Shown: one piece after another, positions 38,101-43,408 of the stretch
How the letters are laid out: each line of letters begins with the position of its first letter
How positions within the stretch are numbered: position 1 is the stretch's first letter
NCBI GenBank assembly: GCA_023333565.1
Contig: JAJKFH010001315.1
Coordinates: forward strand, 1,798,001 to 1,862,000
DNA from: Puffinus mauretanicus
Lineage: Eukaryota; Chordata; Aves; Procellariiformes; Procellariidae
Reading direction: 5' to 3'
Length of the DNA: 64,000 nt
Position numbers and translations under genes: made by a program
The notes under the pieces: generated by a model
What the model was told of the DNA's origin: nothing
The model's input: the letters and a program-made list of their open reading frames with translations, nothing else
Databases searched by the model: none

Positions 38101-39917
38101 GAAATGTGTTTGATCTTTTTATGGTGTATAGTGAATGCAGTAGCTATGTTTTCATTACTACAGTTTTTTTGTTTATATTTTAATTTTTTTATTGTAATTA
38201 TTTCAAAAGTGTGATCACCACATATTCGTAGGTATACGTAACCACAGAAGTCTTCTTAATTCTTTAGTTCTCCCCAAAGAGAGAATTAAAATGTGTATTG
38301 GCACTGAAATGTTTAAATGCTGCTTGAAAAAAATTGCGGTCAGTTGCAAGATGATTTTTAATTTAATTTTCTTTGTGAAGTGTAGCAGCTAGCTCCTTTG
38401 TCTTTCAGGCACTTAAAAAACCCTAACAGAGTAGCCAAGGACTTGATGCCTTAAGGAAGCCCAAATCTTTGTCCTGTGCAGTTTTCCTTGCCACATTTGT
38501 ATCTCAAATACTCACTTCTTGTAACATGTCTTGCTTTGATTTCAGTTATTACTTACTCCTTTAAAAACAAACACTTTTCAAGGAATTCTAAAAAAAGCCA
38601 GAGTGGTTTGGTTTGGATAGAAAATATACAAATCATAAAAAGAGTTCAGGTTTTTTAGTTACAGCCTATTTTCTGATGATCTAAAGTGATTAAAAAGAAA
38701 AGCATTTGATACTTTACACAGCTGATTGTATGTTCTCATTTATTCTATTTTTACAGATTCCTTCACATTCTTATTTTTGTAGTTTGATTTTTAAAGTATG
38801 GGTTGTCATTTGCTCCTTGTTGATGAAGCAGACCATATCTGAAAATCCAAACCCAAATATCTAGATTTTTTACAAAGATTTGCTTATGAAAAAGACTGTG
38901 AAGCTTAACTTTTCCCATTTTTCAGGGGGAACCAGTTAAGTTATGTTAAGATGCTATGATAATACAAATCTCTCTTAAAATAAATTGTACATTTATCTAA
39001 TCCTTGTAAAGCAGCATTTTAGAGCCCCTGTGTTCTTCGTAAGATACCAACCTTCTAAATGGAAATCATGCCAAGATTCTGAAAGATTAAAATCAAATGC
39101 AGGAGTATCAAGAAGTAATTTCCTAGATGGCATGTTTTAGAATTAGATCTATCTTTGGTCCTCCAAAATGTAAAAGCAGAATTTAAGATTGAGTTTCAAT
39201 CTCTTTAGTTTTAAGGTTATTGTCTTCTAATACTATACCATTACTGTTTTATAAACCAGGATAGTTTTAATCATCATATTCTTTATCCTGAAGTTTCAAG
39301 CTGAGATCTGAAAATGTATTTACTGTATCATGCACTGTACTAAGCAAAATGTTAAATGCATCCCTATTTTTTTTTTGTGGTTTTTCTATGTATTATCTTT
39401 GTTTCTGCTCATTGGCATATACAAAGGAAATGTTGAAAACCTGTACAACCTCAGTGAAATGTTGAAATCAAATTAGCAAATATAGGTGCTATTCCAGAAC
39501 TGCAGTTTTAAAAGCAGGGATTGATTAAGGTCTATCAGCATTGTGTGCCTTAAAATGTTGCAGTGAAACAATCATCTTAAGATCAATTGTCCATATTCTC
39601 ATCAAAACAGGAATGTTTATTTGCATAATTTATACAACTAATAGAAAAAACCAGCAGGTAGAAATGTTGTTTAATTTTGTTCCATATAACTAAAATAGCG
39701 TAACACCTCATTGCGTTACTAATCAGGTTTCCTATTCACGTGGTAGAAAATTGAGGTGGCTCTGTTATAATATGAATGTTTGATTGTGCAGCCTAATTCC
39801 TGTGTGTGATCCCTTCTAGCTCAGCAGTTGACCTATCCATCTAAAGCACCCTCACCTTCTGTACCACAGCCACCTCACTCCCCCTTAAGCAATGGATTTC
39901 ACTACACATTTGTTTAA
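1643..39917 (+). CDS. PLEKHA7: PLEKHA7, 3' part (pleckstrin homology domain containing A7), multi-exon
   Basis: PLEKHA7 is a scaffold of the zonula adherens. The known family role is binding p120-catenin, and linking cadherin to microtubule minus ends through CAMSAP3 (Nezha), PDZD11 and paracingulin. The window enters the gene after the WW and PH exons, which are not seen here. Spliced exons: 1643-2125, 7401-7920, 10011-10097, 10492-10611, 11311-11415, 12473-12526, 16888-16968, 19003-19071, 19237-19317, 20626-20775, 22642-22743, 25909-26017, 27097-27335, 27764-27952, 28209-28326, 29181-29260, 29660-29860, 32821-32973, 35522-35655, 36452-36594, 39820-39917. All junction phases agree and the sum gives 1104 codons plus stop. 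Visible parts in order: a linker after the PH domain (QAVPQVNH), proline-rich segments ([15 protein letters not shown]), a coiled coil ([19 protein letters not shown] onward), a second proline-rich stretch ([12 protein letters not shown]), a basic segment ([18 protein letters not shown]) and an acidic C-terminal region. Identity rests on long matches to remembered human PLEKHA7. Confidence 0.97.
2126..7400. other. PLEKHA7 intron
   Basis: This is a 5.3-kb intron without a gene I can support. Short open stretches at 5366-5930 and 5993-6490 on both strands have no splice or homology support. A short duplication of about 15 bp (GAGGCTACGGAAAGA) lies near 6555-6590. Poly-T runs are at about 2560 and 6870. 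Confidence 0.55.
7401..7920 (+). CDS. PLEKHA7: PLEKHA7 exon: proline-rich, p120-catenin-binding side
   Basis: This is the largest coding exon in the window (520 nt), with acceptor TGCTTTACAG and donor AAG/GTTTGT. It contains [50 protein letters not shown] and [15 protein letters not shown], all close to human PLEKHA7. [10 protein letters not shown] is a family hallmark also present in PLEKHA5 and PLEKHA6. In human the p120-catenin binding region maps to roughly this part of the protein and just beyond. The exon ends on a codon boundary (HAVK). Confidence 0.97.
7921..10010. other. PLEKHA7 intron
   Basis: This is a 2.1-kb AT-rich intron with an A-rich tract at 9318-9356. No gene or dated repeat was recognised. 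Confidence 0.55.
10011..10097 (+). CDS. PLEKHA7: PLEKHA7 exon: [19 protein letters not shown]
   Basis: This is a phase 0-0 exon of 29 codons, with acceptor CTTCTTACAG and donor TCG/GTAAGT. It encodes [20 protein letters not shown] and then SAPSLHGKS, nearly identical to human. It immediately precedes the cassette block. In the human form I remember, this exon joins directly to the ADDTYLQLKK exon. Confidence 0.96.
10492..10611 (+). CDS. PLEKHA7: PLEKHA7 cassette exon 1 ([17 protein letters not shown])
   Basis: This is a phase 0-0 exon of 40 codons. The acceptor is AATACCTGCAG and the donor is TATCAG/GTCAGC. It encodes [19 protein letters not shown], then [14 protein letters not shown] and PTNSTYQ. 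The paralogues PLEKHA5 and PLEKHA6 carry a clearly similar [17 protein letters not shown] segment at the same place, which supports real coding use. I do not recall it in the common human PLEKHA7 form, so it is probably alternatively spliced. Confidence 0.82.
11311..11415 (+). CDS. PLEKHA7: PLEKHA7 candidate cassette exon 2
   Basis: This is a phase 0-0 exon of 35 codons, with acceptor TTACCTCACCTACAG and a strong donor ATT/GTAAGTGG. It encodes [20 protein letters not shown] and then [15 protein letters not shown]. The splice sites and phase fit the exons on either side. I recall no certain paralogue match for the sequence, so the support is structural: good sites, open frame and compatible phase. 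Confidence 0.6.
11416..12472. other. PLEKHA7 intron with a small tandem duplication
   Basis: It holds a 37-bp tandem duplication (separate entry) and a long pyrimidine tract leading to the next exon. Nothing else was recognised. Confidence 0.55.
11783..11862 (+). repeat. 37-bp tandem duplication, about 2.2 copies
   Basis: A unit beginning AAAATTAAGCTGATAGCA and ending GAGCCAATGA occurs at 11783 and again at 11820. There are a few substitutions in the centre (GCTGCAGG against ATTACAGA). The third copy breaks off after AAAAT. Confidence 0.85.
12473..12526 (+). CDS. PLEKHA7: PLEKHA7 small exon: [18 protein letters not shown]
   Basis: This 18-codon phase 0-0 exon has acceptor ACTTACCTGAAG and donor CTAAAG/GTAAGA. 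The product is [18 protein letters not shown], one conservative change (L to I) from the human segment as remembered. It leads either into the cassette at 16888 or straight into VTGRD at 19003. Confidence 0.95.
14092..14810 (-). mobile_element. CR1 LINE, 5'-truncated 3' fragment
   Basis: The element reads on the - strand. Its 3' end is the repeated ATTCTACGATTCTACGATT motif at 14092-14110, typical of bird CR1. The body gives the end of the CR1 reverse transcriptase reading frame in the - direction: [40 protein letters not shown] and [18 protein letters not shown]. The frame then breaks, so it is dead. About 0.7 kb of the roughly 4.5-kb element is present, a usual 5' truncation. The 5' edge touches a short GTTAGCGTTA repeat at 14803-14825 that may be host or insertion junction sequence. 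It lies in antisense to PLEKHA7. Confidence 0.95.
15067..15156 (+). CDS. Doubtful PLEKHA7 cassette exon
   Basis: A good acceptor (CGCTTTGTTTTGCAG, ending 15066) opens a phase-0 frame [19 protein letters not shown]. Two phase-compatible donors follow: GTAATG after 15123 (19 codons) and GTACGT after 15156 (30 codons). I recognise no homologue and it may be a chance open stretch. It is listed because both options keep the PLEKHA7 frame between the exons at 12473 and 16888. I did not count it in the 1104-codon total. Confidence 0.25.
16888..16968 (+). CDS. PLEKHA7: PLEKHA7 cassette exon 3 ([19 protein letters not shown])
   Basis: This is a phase 0-0 exon of 27 codons, with acceptor TTTGAAACAG and donor CAT/GTAAGA. 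It encodes [19 protein letters not shown] and then QGLLSSIH. It resembles the PLEKHA6 stretch KENEPIITMVHTMIENSA, which also follows a TIYLDHQL-like segment, just as this exon follows [15 protein letters not shown]. That makes it a credible conserved but optional exon. Confidence 0.78.
16969..19002. other. PLEKHA7 intron
   Basis: This is a 2-kb AT-rich intron. A strong C/T tract at 17098-17143 (ten C, then T runs) looks like an acceptor tract, but no open exon with a supported phase follows. No repeat family was recognised. Confidence 0.55.
19003..19071 (+). CDS. PLEKHA7: PLEKHA7 exon: [20 protein letters not shown]
   Basis: This is a phase 0-0 exon of 23 codons with acceptor TATTCCTCTTAG and donor GAT/GTAAGT. 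The product, [20 protein letters not shown] then DID, matches human [20 protein letters not shown] closely. It leads straight into the coiled coil. Confidence 0.95.
19237..19317 (+). CDS. PLEKHA7: PLEKHA7 exon: start of the coiled coil
   Basis: This is a phase 0-0 exon of 27 codons with acceptor TTCATTTTCAG and donor AAA/GTAAGT. It encodes [19 protein letters not shown] and then IRALKENK, with a clear heptad pattern. The CEQD motif is shared with PLEKHA5 and PLEKHA6, where it reads LCEQDKVV. In human PLEKHA7 the region starting near here overlaps the part reported to bind CAMSAP3 (Nezha). Confidence 0.96.
19318..20625. other. PLEKHA7 intron
   Basis: This is a 1.3-kb intron with a poly-T run at 19752-19764. 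Nothing else was recognised. Confidence 0.5.
20626..20775 (+). CDS. PLEKHA7: PLEKHA7 exon: coiled coil
   Basis: This is a 50-codon phase 0-0 exon with acceptor CTTCTTTGCTAG and donor ACG/GTATGT. It encodes [20 protein letters not shown], then [20 protein letters not shown] and [10 protein letters not shown]. It is almost the same as human and shows continuous heptads. Confidence 0.97.
20776..22641. other. PLEKHA7 intron with an old CR1/L3-type LINE
   Basis: About a third of this intron is the ancient LINE fragment at 21487-22092. The rest is AT-rich with an (AT)n run at 21390-21399. Confidence 0.6.
21487..22092 (-). mobile_element. Ancient CR1/L3-type LINE fragment
   Basis: On the + strand the words appear in the fixed order of the reverse-complemented amniote CR1/L3 3' region: AAGAATGGCTGTACTGGTCC, TTTGGCAAGGTGTTACACCG, GTTCTTGTATAAGAAAGGAT, ATGGTTTCATAGACCTCCAT and GATCTCTTTTCTAGACTTCA. 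Divergence is heavy and a T/G-rich run interrupts it at 21655-21695. The source is therefore far older than the bird CR1 at 14 kb. Confidence 0.8.
22642..22743 (+). CDS. PLEKHA7: PLEKHA7 exon: coiled coil
   Basis: This is a 34-codon phase 0-0 exon with acceptor TCTGTTAATAG and donor CAG/GTGAGT. It encodes [20 protein letters not shown] and then [14 protein letters not shown]. The first part matches human [20 protein letters not shown]. The last eleven residues differ from the human stretch. Confidence 0.96.
22744..25908. other. PLEKHA7 intron
   Basis: This is a 3.2-kb AT-rich intron. It contains a CA/GT/AT microsatellite cluster at 24002-24086 (separate entry). The slightly GC-richer stretch at 25460-25720 gives open frames on both strands, with no homologue known to me. 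Confidence 0.55.
24002..24086. repeat. Compound microsatellite (CA, GT, AT)
   Basis: A CA-rich run at 24002-24033 is followed by a GT run at 24041-24053 and AT/GT runs at 24058-24084. ACACACACAAAC (24015-24026) and GTTTGTGTGTGT (24041-24052) form a perfect 12-bp inverted repeat around 14 nt. Confidence 0.85.
25909..26017 (+). CDS. PLEKHA7: PLEKHA7 exon: [19 protein letters not shown]
   Basis: This is a 109-nt phase 0-1 exon with acceptor CACAAACATCAG and donor CCAG/GTAAGG. It encodes [20 protein letters not shown], then [16 protein letters not shown]. The motif IQK(D/E)LWRI(E/Q)DV is shared across PLEKHA5, PLEKHA6 and PLEKHA7. The final G joins AG of the next exon to form a glutamate codon. 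Confidence 0.96.
26018..27096. other. PLEKHA7 intron
   Basis: This 1.1-kb intron has an (AAT)n run at 26264-26282. A C/T-rich stretch lies at 26370-26460. Possible traces of an old DNA transposon at 26690-26930 are too weak to name. Confidence 0.5.
26264..26282 (+). repeat. (AAT)n microsatellite
   Basis: About six tandem AAT units occur in an intron. Confidence 0.85.
27097..27335 (+). CDS. PLEKHA7: PLEKHA7 exon: serine/proline-rich linker
   Basis: This is a 239-nt exon entering at phase 1, with acceptor TTTCTCCCCTAG and donor GTT/GTAAGT. It encodes [40 protein letters not shown] and [11 protein letters not shown]. The order and key words ([22 protein letters not shown]) match human, but it is less conserved than its neighbours, as expected for a disordered linker. 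Confidence 0.94.
27336..27763. other. PLEKHA7 short intron
   Basis: This is a 428-nt intron between two proline-rich exons. Nothing was recognised in it. Confidence 0.5.
27764..27952 (+). CDS. PLEKHA7: PLEKHA7 exon: proline-rich, [12 protein letters not shown]
   Basis: This is a 63-codon phase 0-0 exon with acceptor TCCTGTTACCAG and donor AGG/GTGAGC. It encodes [40 protein letters not shown] and [20 protein letters not shown]. It differs only slightly from human. The PxxP runs ([13 protein letters not shown]) are candidate SH3 ligands. Confidence 0.97.
28036..28113 (+). repeat. GA-rich imperfect minisatellite
   Basis: Irregular copies of GAGAGAGATAATGGCA repeat three to four times, with insertions. 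It fills part of the 256-nt intron between the exons ending at 27952 and starting at 28209. Confidence 0.75.
28209..28326 (+). CDS. PLEKHA7: PLEKHA7 exon: [18 protein letters not shown]
   Basis: This is a 118-nt exon (phase 0 in, phase 1 out) with acceptor TTTTCCATATAG and donor CGTG/GTAAGC. It encodes [20 protein letters not shown] and [11 protein letters not shown]. The SEPEL motif is also found in PLEKHA5 (KSEPELTTV). Confidence 0.96.
28327..29180. other. PLEKHA7 intron
   Basis: This is an 854-nt AT-rich intron. Nothing was recognised. Confidence 0.5.
29181..29260 (+). CDS. PLEKHA7: PLEKHA7 exon: [19 protein letters not shown]
   Basis: This is an 80-nt exon (phase 1 in, phase 0 out) with acceptor TTTCCTTATCAAG and donor AAG/GTAAGT. 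It encodes [20 protein letters not shown] and then LRRDRSK, with the family motif SSTI(A/S)SY(V/A)TLRR. Confidence 0.96.
29660..29860 (+). CDS. PLEKHA7: PLEKHA7 exon: [20 protein letters not shown]
   Basis: This is a 67-codon phase 0-0 exon with acceptor GACTTCTACAG and donor TCA/GTATGT. It encodes [40 protein letters not shown] and [12 protein letters not shown]. The helical basic motif [12 protein letters not shown] is conserved in PLEKHA5 and PLEKHA6. Read past the donor, a stop follows within two codons. Confidence 0.97.
29861..32820. other. PLEKHA7 intron
   Basis: This is a 3-kb strongly AT-rich intron. The long - frame at 31786-32244 is not supported by composition or homology. AATAAA at 31568-31573 could allow a premature end, but no terminal exon leads to it. 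No repeat family was recognised. Confidence 0.5.
32821..32973 (+). CDS. PLEKHA7: PLEKHA7 exon: [20 protein letters not shown]
   Basis: This is a 51-codon phase 0-0 exon with acceptor TATCTATTACCAG and donor GAG/GTAACA. It encodes [20 protein letters not shown] and [17 protein letters not shown], an acidic segment. The bird version lacks most of the glutamate/lysine run that I recall after EDKD in human. Confidence 0.96.
32974..35521. other. PLEKHA7 intron
   Basis: This is a 2.5-kb intron with an A-run and GT/AT microsatellite at 34253-34288. A short T/C tract sits at about 35008-35035, before AGAAGAAG. Nothing else was recognised. Confidence 0.5.
35522..35655 (+). CDS. PLEKHA7: PLEKHA7 exon: [20 protein letters not shown]
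   Basis: This is a 134-nt exon (phase 0 in, phase 2 out) with acceptor CTTTCTTTCCACAG. It encodes [20 protein letters not shown] and [20 protein letters not shown]. The donor TCAAG/GTCATT departs from consensus at +3 to +6, but it is the only point that joins in frame to [10 protein letters not shown] at 36452. The exon is therefore secure and the donor is weak. Confidence 0.95.
35656..36451. other. PLEKHA7 intron
   Basis: This is a 796-nt intron without recognised features. Confidence 0.5.
36452..36594 (+). CDS. PLEKHA7: PLEKHA7 exon: [10 protein letters not shown], coil near C-terminus
   Basis: This is a 143-nt exon (phase 2 in, phase 1 out) with acceptor TTTTCCCACTAG and donor GCAG/GTAATA. 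It encodes [40 protein letters not shown] and QRSKEVA. If the donor is not used, translation stops at TAG 36603-36605 after VAGNT, which would give a shorter C-terminus. Confidence 0.96.
36595..39819. other. PLEKHA7 last intron
   Basis: This 3.2-kb intron begins with the in-frame stop at 36603 described under the preceding exon. An A/C-rich tract is at 37683-37713. No exon or repeat family was recognised. Confidence 0.5.
39820..39917 (+). CDS. PLEKHA7: PLEKHA7 terminal coding exon ending HYTFV
   Basis: The acceptor is TGATCCCTTCTAG. The frame carried from 36594 gives [20 protein letters not shown] and [12 protein letters not shown], then TAA at 39915-39917. The last four residues YTFV fit a class I PDZ ligand (S/T-x-hydrophobic at the C-terminus). 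Serine/proline-rich wording and exact phase closure support it. Whether all transcripts use this exon cannot be told from DNA. Confidence 0.88.
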
Positions 39918-40902
39918 ACACCTTAAAAGTAAGAACTAACTGCTCTCAGCATGTCTGATTTGCCATTGTACATTTGCTGTGGCTTGCTGAATTTTAACAT
40001 TTTTACTAAACCTAAATTAGATCCAAATGAACGCATGCATCTATTTTTCAGAAACCTTTTATTCTTGTAAATATTGCTTCTAATGAGCTAACATATGGGC
40101 TAATCAAGTCTTCAAATAACTGCTGTCGTTCTACAGATAAGATGCTTCCATAATCTTACTGTGGTGAAGGAAAGAGACATCTGTACTCTTGGTAGCATGG
40201 GGCCAGATTTTCAGCAGCGATTTGTACTCCGGTGGCTAGTGTTGTGTATTCCTGTGGCTACCGTAGGAGTGCCTAGGTGTTTTTGCCTGTGTGTGGCATG
40301 TACGTGCTGCACAAGAGAATCCAAAGTGCAGACAAAGTTGTATAAGCAGGGGGTTTGTTTATGGGCTGGTGTCTTACACATGAACAAACATCGGAGTCTT
40401 AATTGAGGTGAGCTGAAAATTTGGCCCTTTATAACTAGTTCTACAATACCGTGTTTGAGCTTTTCATGCCTTTGATGTGTTTTTCATTGAATTGTGAAAT
40501 CAAGAAGACTTGATTTTTGTCTCTGATTAGGTTATTTTGCCATTTCAAGAATTAAAATTATGATAATTTCATTGTCCTTATAAAGAAATGTGTATCATCT
40601 CTTTCCAGTAGTATTTTCAGAGTTTTGTCTATTTGAAACAGGAAAACCTGTAAATACTATGATACTTAACTGCTAAGTATGCCCCTAGTTAAGACAGTCC
40701 CCATGCTTCTGTAGCTTCCTTTGAAATTATTCTCACCTTTCTGATTTCCTTTGGCCTAATTTTATTGCCTGATGTTGGACAAAAAGATAAAACATAGACA
40801 AAGTAGTAAAGAGGGTTGATTGAGTGAATACCTCAAATAGCGTTAATCTTTAGATACTTTTGTTTTCATTGTCACTAATCTGAGTCAAATATCTGTGCAA
40901 AA

Positions 40903-40920
40903 AATAAAAATCTAAATAAA
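40903..40920 (+). promoter_or_regulatory. PLEKHA7: Tandem AATAAA signals, candidate proximal poly(A) site of PLEKHA7
   Basis: Two AATAAA hexamers lie 12 nt apart, just under 1 kb after the stop codon. They are the first canonical hexamers after the stop that I noticed. Confidence 0.5.
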
Positions 40921-41239
40921 AATGAGCACATACCAGAAAGGCCCAAATGGGCAGTGACCTGCCTTCAACAAGGCCTATGAAAAATGACAAATTTGCATCA
41001 AGAGAGGTGTACAGACATTAGGAGCCTCTACAGAGCTTGACAGAAATAGCTGTTTGCTTTTCGGGTTCAGTTTATCTTTCTGAGAACCAGATTCTACCAT
41101 CTTTGCTGTGTCTGAATAACACTTGACGCTACCATTACATCCAGGGATATGCTAGTTGATTATCACTATCACGTGAGATCTTTGCATGCGAATAGGGTGC
41201 CCACGTGTAGCCTCAAGAACCCAGACAAGTAACTGTACG

Positions 41240-41312
41240 GTCCCAGGGTATTAGATTGAGCAGGGGCCTTGGACCAGATGACCTTCCTACCCCAACCATC
41301 CTGGGATTCCAG
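41240..41312 (+). mobile_element. CR1 3'-end fragment
   Basis: GCAGGGGCCTTGGACCAGAT, GACCTTCCTACCCCAACCAT and CCTGGGATTC follow the order of the bird CR1 3' UTR (the GGGCTTGGACTAGATGACC...CCAACCCAAACCATTCTGTGATTC pattern). The 5' limit is unclear. It is in the same direction as PLEKHA7 and probably lies in its 3' UTR. Confidence 0.75.
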
Positions 41313-41340
41313 ACTGACTTAAAAATGTGTGTATCACATG

Positions 41341-41405
41341 TCTATATAAATAAACATACATACATACATGTGTATGCATAGATATATATTTACATATATA
41401 TATAA
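41341..41405. repeat. TA/CATA microsatellite
   Basis: Runs of ACAT and ATAT units lie directly after the CR1 3' end. That is a usual place for tail-derived simple repeats. Confidence 0.75.
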
Positions 41406-41566
41406 ACCCCCCTATATTTTCTTCAGGAAAATTATCAAGAAAATAATTGCAATAACCAGCAACATGCAGGGGACACAGGAGTTTGAGCATCAGTGGCATC
41501 ACGAGATAATTGTTCGCTTAATGTGTCTATATGAATTGTTCATTCTGTCAAACTGCAGAAGACACT

Positions 41567-41577
41567 AATAAAATAAA
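41567..41577 (+). promoter_or_regulatory. PLEKHA7: Overlapping AATAAA signals, candidate distal poly(A) site of PLEKHA7
   Basis: Two overlapping AATAAA hexamers are followed by a T/G-rich stretch (ATGTTTCC) that could act as a downstream element. They lie beyond a CR1 3'-end fragment and a TA microsatellite, both of which would then be inside the 3' UTR. Confidence 0.4.
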
Positions 41578-41580
41578 TGT

Positions 41581-43376
41581 TTCCTGAAAGTGCTTACTGC
41601 TTGGCATTAGTGTACTCACGTTAATATTTAACCATGTTTTATTTTACTTCATGCTAGCCAAAGCAGTAAGTGAACACTGACGTAAGACTCAAAGCAAATC
41701 CCACCTAGTGACGCCGCGTGGAAGAAAGAGGAGATGCATTACCAGCTTTCTGTGAAGATACTCCTCGGCTGATGACATGTTCTTCTGGAAATACATTCAG
41801 AGAATAATGGGGGGATTTTCTATGAAAATGAAGAGAATTGCAAATCATTTTATTTTGACTTCAGTTTAGTTCAGACTTTTTATATGAATAAATAGCACTT
41901 TTAATAAACTCTGTAAAATACTGACAATGTATTTTTAGGACAACGTATTTTAGAATTTTTTAAAATCAAGGGCTGAATTCATTTTAAGAGAAACTACTTG
42001 CATGGATGTTAAAAGATGCTGTTACTTCCCCCTCAGGCTCAGATGCACAATGTAAAATTTCATGAAAAAAATGTAAATTTGAATAAACCTAGAAGCACGT
42101 TCATAGGGTGTGGGTAGAGCTAACGCAAGTGAGAGGTTTGCCGAAAGGGTGTTTTGGATTGAATATGTTTGTAGAGTTAATATCCCACCCTTTTGCCCAT
42201 TAAATAATTGCAAGGAACTTTTAGCTTGAATTTCTAAATATCAGTAACCACTGTATAGCTGAAATTTTCCACGAAAGCCATAATGAAAGCCAGTTTTAAC
42301 TCCCGTTTCCTTTTTTGATCCCATATGATTAACTTGCTGGTTTCAATACACAGTGTGCTAGGTTGCTCTTGACAGTCGTGCTGTCCCCTCAGTAACAAAC
42401 AGCTAACAAATTGTATTTTTTTGAAAGTTGAGATGTGGAAGAAGAAAACTTTTAATTAAAATATGTGAACTACGCAATAAAAAAATATAATAGGATGGGT
42501 CATTTTACTAGTAAATATGTTTTTTTCTTGATTTTTTTCAATAAACATTACAATATGATGTATTGACTAGTATTTATCCTGGAAACAGCAAAACTAATGT
42601 AATGTGGCACCTGCTAATTTCGTATGTATGTTCACCTGGTGCTTAACTTTGCCAAACTTTGAAATTCAGTGTTTTACTTATGTATAGGGTAAAGGGTGAG
42701 GTAGCTACATAAGAAGAAAATAAGATTAAATGAATTGCTGCAACTATTTTACTTGAAAAAAATGTGTACACATTGAATGCAAGATATGCAAAAATTTCCC
42801 ATTATGTAATTATTTGTTGAGTTCAGCTCCGGATGGGAAGTGACTGAGAAATACTTCTGCAGTATTTTGTGAAACCAGTAACTTGTACATTTGCTGTATC
42901 CAAGTAATAGCTACAAAACCCTTGAAACTGACCTTCCAAGTTTCAGACTTTAAGACAAATCGTATTATATTAACACTATACTCAGAAATATTCTTAAAAG
43001 TATATATTTAGCTAATGCAATCTATTTTACCTCAGTACTGCCAGTATCAACTTCAAAACCTTTTGCCAAAATAATGATTTATTTTTGCCTTTATAAAAAG
43101 TTTTGAAAGCATAAATGAATATTTTGCAAGAAAACATTAATTTAAATAAAATGTAACAGTTTGGAAAATGGTATATGTACAGATTAAAATATTAACATAA
43201 CTGCCTCCTATTGCCTCTGTCTTGTCTGCTCTCTTATCAGCGTCCGTGTGATTGAAAATCCAGTCGTTTGTGCCGTTACCACATTTTGCTCTTTGGTTCA
43301 AATCCCATCGAAGTTCCCCAGTTTGGCACTTACTTCACTGTGATTTGGATCAGGTACCCCTACACCAAAGCTTCAT

Positions 43377-43408
<32 letters not shown>

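Larger units (their letters stand above)
39918..41580 (+). other. PLEKHA7: PLEKHA7 3' UTR, probable extent
   Basis: No open frame of note follows the stop. The first AATAAA signals are paired at 40903-40908 and 40915-40920. A second pair is at 41567-41572 and 41572-41577, and more lie at 41887 and 41903. The 3' UTR is therefore likely about 1.0 to 2 kb, with choice between ends. The true end is inferred, not seen. Confidence 0.6.
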
